Assembly: GCA_018241665.1 (NCBI GenBank)
Contig: JAFEDK010000019.1
Coordinates: forward strand, 73,986 to 137,985
Direction: 5' to 3'
DNA from: Pseudomonadota bacterium
GTDB lineage: Bacteria; Pseudomonadota; Gammaproteobacteria; Burkholderiales; Rhodocyclaceae
DNA: 64,000 bases
Shown: positions 34,971 through 43,322 of the stretch, piece by piece
Layout: the number at the start of each line of letters is the position of its first letter
How positions within the stretch are numbered: the stretch's first letter is position 1
Notes under the pieces: generated by a model
Seen by the model: only the letters and a program-made list of their open reading frames with translations
Database searches by the model: none
Told to the model about the DNA's origin: nothing
Translations under genes and position numbers: made by a program

Positions 34971-36407
34971 ATGGACTGGGTCGTAACCGCGCTTCAAGGA
35001 GGCTTCGATAGTCTGGCCTCTTACTTGGCAGCTCACGTCCTGCTTTGCCTGGTCCCCGCGTTCTTCATCGCCGGGGCGTTGTCCGCCTTAGTTCCGCAGC
35101 AATCCATCATCCGCTTTCTCGGGCCTGACGCACCCAAGTGGGTTTCCTACTCTGCCGCCGCAGGTGCAGGAAGTCTTCTTGCCGTCTGCTCTTGCACCAT
35201 TCAACCTTTGTTCGCGGGTATCTACAAGAAAGGCGCGGGCCTTGGCCCTGCAATTACTTTCCTGTTCTTCGCGCCGGCGGCCAACATCCTCGCACTCTCT
35301 TACACAGGCGTCGCGCTGGGCGCAGATTTTGCGATTGCCCGTATTGTGTTGGCACTCTCTTTCGGCATCGGTATCGGGATGATTATGGCGGTGCTCTTCC
35401 GAGACAGTGATGTCGCACGACTCGCGGACAGCCCCGAGTTCGCATCGAGTGAATCAATCTCCGGAAAGGCTCTCCTTTTCTTGGGAACACTGGTCGCTCT
35501 CCTCATTGCAGGTACCCTGAAGCTGGATTTCCTGAAGACGGTGCTGGTGAGCGTATCTCTCCCCTGGCACAACGCAATGGAAGTTCAGCAGTTGCTGGAC
35601 AGCTGGGTGCCGGTCAATGAGACAACCGGGGCTGAAGGCCTGAGCGTGCAGGGTGCCGCACTCATCGTGGCCCTCGCCTTGATCGGTGGCGCCGCTTGGC
35701 ATGGTTTGGGCAAGGTGGATGAAGGAATCAACCGGCTGACCACAATCACCTTGGCTTTGGTGGTTGCGACCCTGGTGTTTGCCGCGACCGGTATTCAGGT
35801 GGGTGGAAAGGGCATCACCTTGGTTATCACCGGCCGCACCTTGGCCGTCACCGTAACCAGCCTTGCGCTAATACCCCAAGCCCGGCGGTTCGAAGAATGG
35901 GACATCCAGCAATGGCTTTGGGAAACCTGGCGATTCGTAAAGATGATTTTTCCATTACTCATTGTCGGCGTCTTTCTGGTCGGAGTGATTCGCGTCTTCA
36001 TACGACCAGAGTGGGTACAGGCCATTGCCGGAACCAATTCCGTTCTGGCCAACGTCGCCGGGGTGGTCTTCGGAGTGTTTATGTACTTCCCGACGCTGGT
36101 CGAAGTTCCCATCGCCAAGATGTTCCTGTCACTCGGCATGCATCCTGGTCCGCTCATCGCCTACTTGATGGCCGACCCCGAACTGTCGCTGCAAAGCATC
36201 CTGATAACCGCCGCCATCATCGGCAAGCTGCGGGCTTGGACCTACGTAGGCCTGGTGGCGCTGTTCTCCACGTTAGCGGGTTTGACTTACGGCGCCTGGG
36301 TAGATGGTGGTTCAGCACTGACCCTGGGCCTCGCCGTCGCAGGATTTGTGCTCGCGCTGAGCGCGATGCTTTATCTCATCGAAACCCGCCACAACGCGCT
36401 TACTTGA
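34971..36407 (+). CDS. COG0701 (DUF318) permease, ArsP-like
   Basis: 478-residue integral membrane protein with ten or more helices. The family motif AAGAGSLLAVCSCTIQPLFAGIYKKGAGLGPAITFLFFAPAANI holds the CSC pair typical of UPF0718/ArsP permeases, and the second half repeats the theme near VVFGVFMYFPTLVEVPIAKMFL. Members are linked to efflux of organoarsenicals or metals. Here it is followed by a thioredoxin-fold gene and a rhodanese-fold gene, a frequent COG0701 setting, so thiol-linked metal(loid) export is plausible; the substrate is unknown. Base composition is lower in GC than the core. Confidence 0.85.
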   Translation: MDWVVTALQGGFDSLASYLAAHVLLCLVPAFFIAGALSALVPQQSIIRFLGPDAPKWVSYSAAAGAGSLLAVCSCTIQPLFAGIYKKGAGLGPAITFLFFAPAANILALSYTGVALGADFAIARIVLALSFGIGIGMIMAVLFRDSDVARLADSPEFASSESISGKALLFLGTLVALLIAGTLKLDFLKTVLVSVSLPWHNAMEVQQLLDSWVPVNETTGAEGLSVQGAALIVALALIGGAAWHGLGKVDEGINRLTTITLALVVATLVFAATGIQVGGKGITLVITGRTLAVTVTSLALIPQARRFEEWDIQQWLWETWRFVKMIFPLLIVGVFLVGVIRVFIRPEWVQAIAGTNSVLANVAGVVFGVFMYFPTLVEVPIAKMFLSLGMHPGPLIAYLMADPELSLQSILITAAIIGKLRAWTYVGLVALFSTLAGLTYGAWVDGGSALTLGLAVAGFVLALSAMLYLIETRHNALT

Positions 36408-36415
36408 AGGAGCTC

Positions 36416-36652
36416 ATGATGCTAATCAAGGTTCTTGGCCCCGGGTGTGCCAAGTGCAAACGGGTCGAGCAACTCACGCGCGAAGCTCTCGCTGAATTAG
36501 GACTTGCAGCCGACTTCGAGCACGTCACACAGCTTGAGCAAATCATGGCGTATCCCATCATGACAACGCCGGCATTAGTGGTCGACGAGGTCGTGAAGTG
36601 CTCTGGGCGCATTCCTAGTAAAGACGAAATTCTGGCTTGGCTGAAACAGTAG
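36416..36652 (+). CDS. small thioredoxin-like redox protein (TM0996/MTH895 family)
   Basis: 78 residues, ATG preceded by GAAGGAGCTC. Redox motif GPGCAKCKRVEQ (CxxC) at the N-terminus and the cis-proline in MTTPALVVDEVVKCSGR, the hallmark of the small redox-active disulfide protein 2 family that usually accompanies COG0701 permeases. A third cysteine follows at KCSG. Eight bp after the permease gene, so in its operon; it may pass electrons or bind the permease substrate. Confidence 0.88.
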   Translation: MMLIKVLGPGCAKCKRVEQLTREALAELGLAADFEHVTQLEQIMAYPIMTTPALVVDEVVKCSGRIPSKDEILAWLKQ

Positions 36653-36739
36653 TCATCTCGTCCTGGCTAGGTCGAAGGCCGCAATGCTCAACGCGTGATT
36701 GAGTATAAGTGGTTGAATTTCTAAACATGGAGGTCTGCC

Positions 36740-37144
36740 ATGAATGCCGCAGCAGCCCCGGCACCCCTGCCACAAGCCAAAGAGTGCTGTCCGACTTCAA
36801 CCCGTAAGCGCATTGAATTCAAGCATGCGTTACTGGTTGACGTCCGTGAAAAGGACGAGCTCGAGAAACTAGCTCTCGATGTGCCAGATTTGTTGAATAT
36901 CCCGCTAAGTGACTTCGAACGCAGGTTCAAGGAAATCCCGCGAGACCGCCAGGTCATCATGGTCAGTGCCGACGGTCATGATAGTTTGCGAGCCACGTAT
37001 TACTTGATGCGCGAAGGTTACGAGGATGTATTGAACATGACTGACGGTATCGCCAAATGGATACTTCGCGGTTTCCCTGTCAAGGGAGATTGCAGTGGAT
37101 TCAAGCTCGACGTGAACGCGGGTGGTTGTTGCTCTGCCTCCTGA
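36740..37144 (+). CDS. rhodanese-fold protein with serine in place of the active-site cysteine
   Basis: 134 residues. A single rhodanese domain: HALLVDVREKDELEKLALDVPDLLNIPLSDFERRF, then VIMVSADGHDSLRATYYLMREGYEDVLNMTDGIAKWI. In active rhodaneses the loop reads CxxGxRS; here it is SADGHDS, so the sulfur-carrying cysteine is missing. Cysteine pairs occur instead at the ends (KECCPTS and GGCCSAS). This suggests metal or thiol binding, not sulfurtransfer. AACATGGAGGTCTGCC precedes the ATG. It follows the thioredoxin gene by 87 bp. Confidence 0.82.
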   Translation: MNAAAAPAPLPQAKECCPTSTRKRIEFKHALLVDVREKDELEKLALDVPDLLNIPLSDFERRFKEIPRDRQVIMVSADGHDSLRATYYLMREGYEDVLNMTDGIAKWILRGFPVKGDCSGFKLDVNAGGCCSAS

Positions 37145-37254
37145 GCCACCAAATGTACATTTCAGGAGCTCGTCTGGGCACATGGAAAAGACCTGATGAA
37201 GACCTTGCCAATACTCTGGCAGAGACTTGTCTCTAATGGGCTAACCTGTCCTCG

Positions 37255-37603
37255 ATGCGCGCAGACAACAGCCTGGTCTTCACCAGCCGCAGCTACACAG
37301 CCTTGGTCAAAAGCTACGACCTGAAGCAGGAATTCATCCCCCTGCACCCCGCAGCAGAATGGGCTGGTGGCGCGGATGATCCGCACACTGAGGGAGCAGT
37401 GCATCCACCGCCACCGCTTCGAAACCCTGCAGCACACCGGCCGCGTGATCGGTGACTGGATCCAGTTCTACAACCACCAGCAGCCCCATCAGGCGCTGGA
37501 GATGAAGACGCCTGCTGAGGCATTCGCTTTAGTGGCGAGATCTGCGCAGGATTCGCTGGGTCAATACACTGGGCCGATCTGCCAAAGTTCGGTTTTAATT
37601 TAG
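37255..37603 (+). pseudogene. IS3-type transposase remnant, frameshifted and truncated
   Basis: C-terminal part of a DDE integrase-core transposase split over two frames. The first frame reads RADNSLVFTSRSYTALVKSYDLKQEFI, the region around the second catalytic aspartate. The second reads QQNGLVARMIRTLREQCIHRHRFETLQHTGRVIGDWIQFYNHQQPHQAL. The frame changes around 37340-37355. The catalytic glutamate normally in NGxVERMIRTL is replaced by alanine. The N-terminal two-thirds and the left end are missing. Confidence 0.85.
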
Positions 37604-37611
37604 TGGAAATA

Positions 37612-37639
37612 GCAAAAGGGGCCTTCCGGCCCCTTTTGC
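37612..37639 (+). terminator. hairpin after the IS3 remnant
   Basis: GCAAAAGGGGCC and GGCCCCTTTTGC form a perfect 12-bp stem with a TTCC loop. The arm itself supplies T-runs in either direction, so it may be a bidirectional intrinsic terminator. It begins 9 bp after the remnant's stop codon. Confidence 0.7.
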
Positions 37640-37651
37640 TTACTTAGACTC

Positions 37652-37704
37652 CGACCAACTTTATTCGGTGGTCTCAAAGTGACTGGAGAAAATAAAGTTG
37701 GTCG
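37652..37704. repeat. perfect 14-bp inverted repeat, possible mobile-element end
   Basis: CGACCAACTTTATT (37652-37665) and AATAAAGTTGGTCG (37691-37704), spaced by 25 bp. It lies right after the IS3 remnant and before the Wadjet genes. It could be a scar of two facing element ends or an end-binding site. I found no second copy in the window. Confidence 0.5.
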
Positions 37705-38015
37705 AGAGCGTCACTGTCAAGCCATTGATCCATAAGACGTTAGGCCGCACGCGAAAGTCTGTCGGACGTAGTCCGTTTGTCGTCTCAAGTTTCACATCGA
37801 CAAACAAAGTCAGTCGGTGCAAGGGCCAGTCCAACCAAACCAGCAGCCCGGTTCGGCATAGATCGTGCGGGGGTATTCAACGAGGGCTACGTTACTCAGC
37901 ACGCCGGTGACGCACCTGATACACCTGACCGGGCGTCAGAGCATGAGTCGGCGCCAGGCAGGATAAGGTACCGGATCCGGTCAAATTCAGTCTCACGGTC
38001 GAACGGCCCGACCAT
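37705..38015. other. gene-free gap before the Wadjet operon end
   Basis: About 310 bp with no supportable gene. It contains a smaller inverted repeat GTTTGTCG / CGACAAAC at about 37780-37805. It is 3' of jetD and is a likely place for the left end of the Tn7-like element, but no TnsB-site array shared with the tnsA side could be recognised by eye. Confidence 0.4.
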
Positions 38016-39275
38016 TCATGTTGGGCATCCTGCCGGCTTGACGATGTTGCTCTGGCTCTCAATGTGTTCACGAGCCCATTGAGAGGACACATCCCCATAG
38101 AGCGCGCGCATCAGCACGGCCATGGCATCAGCCCAGCCCAACCGCTCCTGCTCCATCCGAATACGAGGCCCCCAAGCGCTGGCTCTCAGGTTTTCATAAA
38201 CCGACTGCTCCTCCGCCGTCAAAGCGTCAAGAGGAACGTTGGGACACTGGGCCGCCTCCTCAACCCACAACGAGCGGTGCGACAGCAGCGTCTCCTCGTC
38301 CATGAGGACCGAGCGGAGATGCGGAACGGCGCGACGTGCGCGATTCAGGATGGCGAAACCGTGGGTGTCAATATCACCCCAGTACAACACCGCCTCTGCC
38401 CCAACCAGCCACGGAAATGCTCCCACCGCACCAACGGCGTTTCCGAGCCCCATGACGACCATCGTGTCGGGCAAGTCAGGTAGCGCCAGGCCGGTCTCCA
38501 GGTTCTCGACAACGACAACGGCCCTGGGTGAAATCGGCAACGCCGCTATTTCTGCCACCGGCGCTTCGATGTCGCATAGACCACCTATGGCCTGTCGCAA
38601 GGCAGGGCAAAGGGCCCGAATCCGTACCCGATGCGCCGGCTTCCTCAGCCCAAAGAGGCGATAGAAGTCACTTTCCTCTTCGCTAAGCTCACGCAGCGAC
38701 CGAAGCAGGCCCGCGACCAGGCCCGTGCGCTTCTCAAGCCACTTCGTATCCACCCCTTCCACCGGTATCTGACGAAGATACAAGCCTGATGCGCGGTTCG
38801 CGTTCAACCAGGCCAAGAGGGACACTAGCCGTTCGAAGTCCACGGCGGAATAGTCCGCGAGCACATCGAACCGTGTTGCGAGTGCACGCACCCCCATGTC
38901 TGGCCACCGCTCCCGCATCTGCTGACAGCGTTGCGTAGCAATTTCCCAGCGCCGCAACTGCCCTACGCAAGCAGCGACAGCCGCCGCATCCGGCAAGGTC
39001 AAGCTGACCGGCAGCCGATGCCGGCCCAGCCGGGCAAACTGGCGCTCCTCGAACATAAGCTCACCTGGCCCCGTCCTCGACAGCCAGGCTGATGCCCAAG
39101 CCCTGACTGCTGCCACGTCGTCCGTGATGTCCTTTTCGGTCGGGACACCCAAATTGACCTTCAGCGGCCACGCACCCTCGCCTGCCAACCAGTTCTGGTG
39201 CTGGTTGTTGAAGCGCCGAACTAGGAAGTCCCGAGCGGCGTCAGGAGATAGCAGCTTCTTCGGCATTGCGAACAT
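38016..39275 (-). CDS. jetD: Wadjet nuclease subunit JetD
   Basis: 419 residues; DUF3322/DUF2220 protein. The C-terminal TOPRIM-like half has VVVENLETGLALPDLPDTMVVMGLGNAVGAVGAFPWL and the metal-binding AVLYWGDIDTHGFAILNRARRA. In type I Wadjet, JetD is the topoisomerase VI-like nuclease that cuts small circular DNA after JetABC extrude a loop. Starts ATG 39275 or the ATG at 39266, overlapping jetC by up to 35 bp, so translation is coupled. Last gene of jetABCD. Confidence 0.93.
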   Translation of the reverse strand: MFAMPKKLLSPDAARDFLVRRFNNQHQNWLAGEGAWPLKVNLGVPTEKDITDDVAAVRAWASAWLSRTGPGELMFEERQFARLGRHRLPVSLTLPDAAAVAACVGQLRRWEIATQRCQQMRERWPDMGVRALATRFDVLADYSAVDFERLVSLLAWLNANRASGLYLRQIPVEGVDTKWLEKRTGLVAGLLRSLRELSEEESDFYRLFGLRKPAHRVRIRALCPALRQAIGGLCDIEAPVAEIAALPISPRAVVVVENLETGLALPDLPDTMVVMGLGNAVGAVGAFPWLVGAEAVLYWGDIDTHGFAILNRARRAVPHLRSVLMDEETLLSHRSLWVEEAAQCPNVPLDALTAEEQSVYENLRASAWGPRIRMEQERLGWADAMAVLMRALYGDVSSQWAREHIESQSNIVKPAGCPT

Positions 39276-42200
39276 CCTGGGTCAGCTTCAAGCGTTGAGC
39301 GCCACGGTCGTACTCGATGGGAATGACAGCAGACTTCTTGCGATCCTTGATATGCACGAAGCAGGCGCCGCCGATGAACGGCTCCAGCGTCATCACCGAC
39401 TTGAGCGGCGTCGCCACAATCATCTGGAAGCCAAAGGTCTTGAAGATATTCATCGCCATCGCCGTGAACTCGGCATCAGCTTTGTCGAAAGCCTCGTCAA
39501 GCACCACGGTGGAGTAGCTCGGCAACGCCCTGTCCTGACCACCGAGTTGATAGCGCAGTGCTGCAGCCAAGCAGGTCGCCGCCAGCTTCTGGCGCTGCCC
39601 ACCCGATTTGCCGGCTCCGCTGCGGTAGACCTCCACCTCGATGTCGTCGCCGTCAAGCTCACGAGCGACAAACTCCACGTGTTGCCTGACATCAAGCACC
39701 AGGTTGCGCCAGTTCTTGTCCACGGTCTCCTGGCTCGCAAGACGCTTGACCAAGGCCGCCAAGGTCTTGAAACGCTCCTCGGCCAGATCGCGGTCATTCG
39801 AGAACGAGTGGCTGAGCGACTCTTTCAAGCTCGCGCGAAACAGCCGCACGTCCTCGAGAGACTTGTCCATCGTCTCGATGACCAAGTGGGTCCCCGGGTT
39901 GAACGGCGCGGCTTTCAAGCTCTCGTTAACCAGTTCCATGCGGGAGCGGATAGCCGAGCGCTCTTCGTCCAGCTTGGTCGCCAGCAGCGTGAGGTTCTGG
40001 TCGCTCTGTTCGCGTAGCAGGCTGAAGAAGCGGTCCTCATAGGCAGGCAAGTTATCGTCTTCGAGACGCTCGAGCTTGGCCAAGTAGTCGTCCGCACTTT
40101 CCAGCGTTGCGTCTAGACCGCCAGCGACTGCAGGCCACAAGCGGTTGAATTCGACGAACCGCTGAACGATGGAACCTTTCAACTCCGTCAAGCGAGACTC
40201 CAGCACTCGCAACTCGTTGCTGAGCCCTCGGTCGACCTGCGCATGCACTTGGTCGAGACTCTCAAGAGTGACTTCCTTGCCAACGGCCTCGTACCTGGCT
40301 GCAATCTGGTCTGCGAACGCCGGCGCGCGATCAGAAGTCGGCCACAGACGCGCCAGCTCGGCGAGTTTGCCGTTCAGCTTTTCGAGATCCTTGGCGAGGC
40401 CTCGGCCTTTCGCGTCCTCGTCATTCTTCTTGCCGACAGCCTTGGAATGCACCGTCTCCTGCGTCTTGATACGGTCGTCCAGAACGGCCAGGTCTGGCCG
40501 TGCATCCCGTTCCGCCTTCAGACGCATCGTCAAGTCGCCGATGCGAGCCAGGAGAGCGCCAACGTCGACATCATTCCAGGTCAGGTTCGACAGGTTCTGG
40601 CAGTGCAGAAGCTGCTCTTGCTGGAGGTCCTCTTCGTCGCCAATTTTCTCCAGCGCTGTTTGCAGTTCGGAGATACGCCCACCTAGCTCTGCCGCGCGGC
40701 TCTTGTAGAGCGCCAGCTTCTCCTTGTTGTCGAAGCCCAGGACCCACTGGCTGCGGTCGTTGACGTTGTGTCGGTCGTTCTTCTCGTGCCGGGTCGCGCT
40801 GTGCTTGACCAAGCCTTCCCTCGTGACCGCGCGTGGCGCATTCCGGAAGGTCTGCATGGTGTCTGCGCACTCGAGGTCAAACGCGTGCTTCAGCTCCTCG
40901 CGAACCCAATCACCGAAGGGCCCTGGCGCCAAGTTCAGTTTGCGCACCAGCGAGTTCGGACCGGGGGTACGCCCAGAGGTCTGTTGGATGGTCCGGAAGT
41001 ACACCAGGCGCTCGCCGATGTTGCACTCGTTCAAGTAGCCGGAGACTGCGGAGTAGTTCCTGTCATCGACGAGGATGGCTCGCGCGAAGCCGCCGAGAAC
41101 ACGTTCGATGGCACCTTGCCATTCGGCCGAGTCGGAACGCACTTCCACCAGCTCTCCAACGAAGGGCAGCTTCTCTTCCGGGATCGAAAGGTCGTGCGCC
41201 ATGCGCTCTCGCAGGTCCACCAGCCGCGCCGGAAGGTTCGATTTCTGGCGCTCAAGCGCCCTTACCTCGGCCACCGTCTTGGCGAAGCCATCACTCGCTT
41301 GCCGATGGTCAGTCTTGAGCTGATCCTTGCGGCATTCGAGTTCCTTCTTCAGGTCGCGGGACTTCAGAACACGCTGCTTGGCAGCGTCCACCCGCTGAAC
41401 GAACCAAACGACGCCGTCGGGCACAGCCCAGCCCATGGCCTGGCAGGCCGCAGCCGCTTGGTCGCGCTTTGCCATCCGGACTGGCTTTTCAGCTTCGGCC
41501 GCCTTGATATCTTCTGCCAGACGGTCAAGAACTTCAGCGCCCATGTTGAGCTTCTGTCGCTGCAAATCCGTCAGCTTCTCGAACTCGGTGTCGGCAATCT
41601 GGGATAGCCGCTGAACCTCTTGGCGAGACGCCTCCTTGTCCACTTCCAGTTCCGCAACCCGCTCATCGAGGAGAGCCTTGCGACGAAACTCTCGGTACTG
41701 GTCAGTAGCGGTCTGGATGGCCTGCAAGCCGTCGTGCTCGTTGTTACCTCGCCCCAACTCCATGTGCTCATCACGCGCCGGCTTGAGCGTCTGGATTTGC
41801 TTGCGAGCCGCCACCACCTCCTGGTGCGCCTCGTTGAGCTCCCCGAACTCGTTGACCAGGCTGGTAGCGATGCCGAAGGTCTCGGGCTCATCGAGCATGA
41901 AGTCCCGCAGGAACACGTTCAGATCGCCGAGGTTCTTCGCCGATTGCGTCTTGTGCAGGAGCCGAAGCGCACGCTCGTTATCGATACCCAGCAAGCGGCG
42001 GAAGCGCTCCTGGTAGGCGCTGAACTCGGTATGCACCTTGGCATCAGGCAGGTCGTGCTTGAAGCGCCGCGTGTCGAACTCGCTCTTGGCAAAGAACTCC
42101 AGCTCCTGCACGTCAAACTCGCGCTCCAGGGTCAGATACAAGCGCTTGGCGTCCCCTGAGGACGTCGAGTTTCCCTTGACCCATAGAACCTGGGCGAGAA

Positions 42201-42597
42201 CGACCACATGGCCCTGCTCGTTGCAGTAGGTCTCAGCGATGGCTGACCAAGTCGTGCCGCTGCGCAGGTACTGCGAGACGTACTCACCGCCATCGCCCGT
42301 CTGCTGCGCCCAAGCGCCCCGAAGGTAGGTCATAACGCTGCGGTCACGCCCATGTCGCTCGGCCTCGCGCGCAGCGACGTTGAAGTCCACCCACTTCGGT
42401 GGTGTCAGCAATGCCGCATGAGCGTCCAAGACCGTCGACTTGCCCGAGCCGGATGGGCCGACAAAGAGATAGCCCTCTTTAGGGATTGGGAAGTCGAAGA
42501 TGTTGGAGAACGTGCCCCAGTTGAACGTCTGGATACGAGTGAGCCGAAACTGGTCATCGGCGCCTTCGAACAGGGAAGTTTGGCCAAAGGGGTTCAC
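39241..42597 (-). CDS. jetC: Wadjet SMC-like ATPase JetC
   Basis: 1118 residues, MukB-like SMC ATPase. Walker A GPSGSGKST lies at residues 47-55, two long coiled-coil arms occupy most of 230-900, and the C-terminal lobe has the signature SGGQRQKLAATCLAAALRY and Walker B VVLDEAFDKAD. JetC forms the motor of the JetABC condensin-like complex, which senses and extrudes small circular DNA such as plasmids. Starts in the ATGA overlap with jetB. ATPase sites are intact. Confidence 0.95.
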   Translation of the reverse strand: MNPFGQTSLFEGADDQFRLTRIQTFNWGTFSNIFDFPIPKEGYLFVGPSGSGKSTVLDAHAALLTPPKWVDFNVAAREAERHGRDRSVMTYLRGAWAQQTGDGGEYVSQYLRSGTTWSAIAETYCNEQGHVVVLAQVLWVKGNSTSSGDAKRLYLTLEREFDVQELEFFAKSEFDTRRFKHDLPDAKVHTEFSAYQERFRRLLGIDNERALRLLHKTQSAKNLGDLNVFLRDFMLDEPETFGIATSLVNEFGELNEAHQEVVAARKQIQTLKPARDEHMELGRGNNEHDGLQAIQTATDQYREFRRKALLDERVAELEVDKEASRQEVQRLSQIADTEFEKLTDLQRQKLNMGAEVLDRLAEDIKAAEAEKPVRMAKRDQAAAACQAMGWAVPDGVVWFVQRVDAAKQRVLKSRDLKKELECRKDQLKTDHRQASDGFAKTVAEVRALERQKSNLPARLVDLRERMAHDLSIPEEKLPFVGELVEVRSDSAEWQGAIERVLGGFARAILVDDRNYSAVSGYLNECNIGERLVYFRTIQQTSGRTPGPNSLVRKLNLAPGPFGDWVREELKHAFDLECADTMQTFRNAPRAVTREGLVKHSATRHEKNDRHNVNDRSQWVLGFDNKEKLALYKSRAAELGGRISELQTALEKIGDEEDLQQEQLLHCQNLSNLTWNDVDVGALLARIGDLTMRLKAERDARPDLAVLDDRIKTQETVHSKAVGKKNDEDAKGRGLAKDLEKLNGKLAELARLWPTSDRAPAFADQIAARYEAVGKEVTLESLDQVHAQVDRGLSNELRVLESRLTELKGSIVQRFVEFNRLWPAVAGGLDATLESADDYLAKLERLEDDNLPAYEDRFFSLLREQSDQNLTLLATKLDEERSAIRSRMELVNESLKAAPFNPGTHLVIETMDKSLEDVRLFRASLKESLSHSFSNDRDLAEERFKTLAALVKRLASQETVDKNWRNLVLDVRQHVEFVARELDGDDIEVEVYRSGAGKSGGQRQKLAATCLAAALRYQLGGQDRALPSYSTVVLDEAFDKADAEFTAMAMNIFKTFGFQMIVATPLKSVMTLEPFIGGACFVHIKDRKKSAVIPIEYDRGAQRLKLTQDVRNAEEAAIS

Positions 42598-43322
42598 AGC
42601 GCGTCTTCCTCATCTTCAGGGTTATCCAACTGTCCGTCGCCTTCGATACCATCCTCGTGAGCCGCCGCTGGCGCAGATGCCAACGAGGCGTACGTTCTCG
42701 CCAAGTCCTGAATTTCCTCGGCAGAGAACAACAACTTCAGCGTCGGCGCCACCTCGTAGCGCTCGCCAGAGCCGCGGATGAACTGCAGCAGGCTCAGCTT
42801 CTTGGCCTTGTCAACGGCGTTGACAATCTGCCGTTCGAACCTCGCGTGGTCGGGATTGCTGTCCCGCTCAAACACCGACAAGTGCTGCTGCATGTCGTCG
42901 AAGGACACGACCGCGCGCTCGCCCTGAGCATCGGCCTGGGTCAAGCGCTGGCGCAGAAACAGCAGCAACGCCGTCTCCAAGAAGGTCAGCGATGCCTTGC
43001 GCAGTAGGATAGGCACGTCGAACTCTTCGGAGACGACCTGCCGCGTGAACGCGACGCGCTGCTCGTGGTCGATGACGACTTCCAAGAACAGGTCGTGCAT
43101 GCGCGACCGAATGACGGCTTCGTCGCGCAGCAGCACTGGCCAGAGTTTGGACTGGCGCCGAGCATCCACCGAAGGGCCCAGAAGCAACTGCACGAGCACC
43201 CGCCGAGTGTCGACGGGAAGTCCACCCGTGTCGCCGCGGAAGATTGTCGCTTCTGCGGTCGGCGCGTCCGGTGCCTGCTCCTCGGCAAGAGGCTCGTCCG
43301 TCGAATCAGTCAACGAGTTCAA
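42594..43322 (-). CDS. jetB: Wadjet MukE-like subunit JetB
   Basis: 242 residues, DUF4194 family. Winged-helix (kite) features: RRVLVQLLLGPSVDARRQSKLWPVLLRDEAVIRSRMHDLFLEVVIDHEQRVAFTRQV and ASLTFLETALLLFLRQRLTQADAQGERAVVSFDDMQQHLSVF. Acidic ends. JetB joins JetA and JetC in the condensin-like complex. Overlaps jetA by 17 bp upstream and jetC by 4 bp downstream. Confidence 0.92.
   Translation of the reverse strand: MNSLTDSTDEPLAEEQAPDAPTAEATIFRGDTGGLPVDTRRVLVQLLLGPSVDARRQSKLWPVLLRDEAVIRSRMHDLFLEVVIDHEQRVAFTRQVVSEEFDVPILLRKASLTFLETALLLFLRQRLTQADAQGERAVVSFDDMQQHLSVFERDSNPDHARFERQIVNAVDKAKKLSLLQFIRGSGERYEVAPTLKLLFSAEEIQDLARTYASLASAPAAAHEDGIEGDGQLDNPEDEEDAL

Noticed and set aside
34702-35036. Short minus-strand frames upstream of the permease
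   Set aside because: They lack ribosome binding sites, overlap the permease start and one another, and show no recognisable family.
37221-37234. Perfect palindrome AGAGAC-TT-GTCTCT before the IS3 remnant
   Set aside because: It is too short to interpret on its own and is not linked to a clear promoter or regulator, so it is not reported as a site.
37738-37806. Integron attC-like site (GTTAGGC core)
   Set aside because: Only the single 7-bp core matches. There is no paired inverse core at the right distance, no integron integrase and no cassette array.
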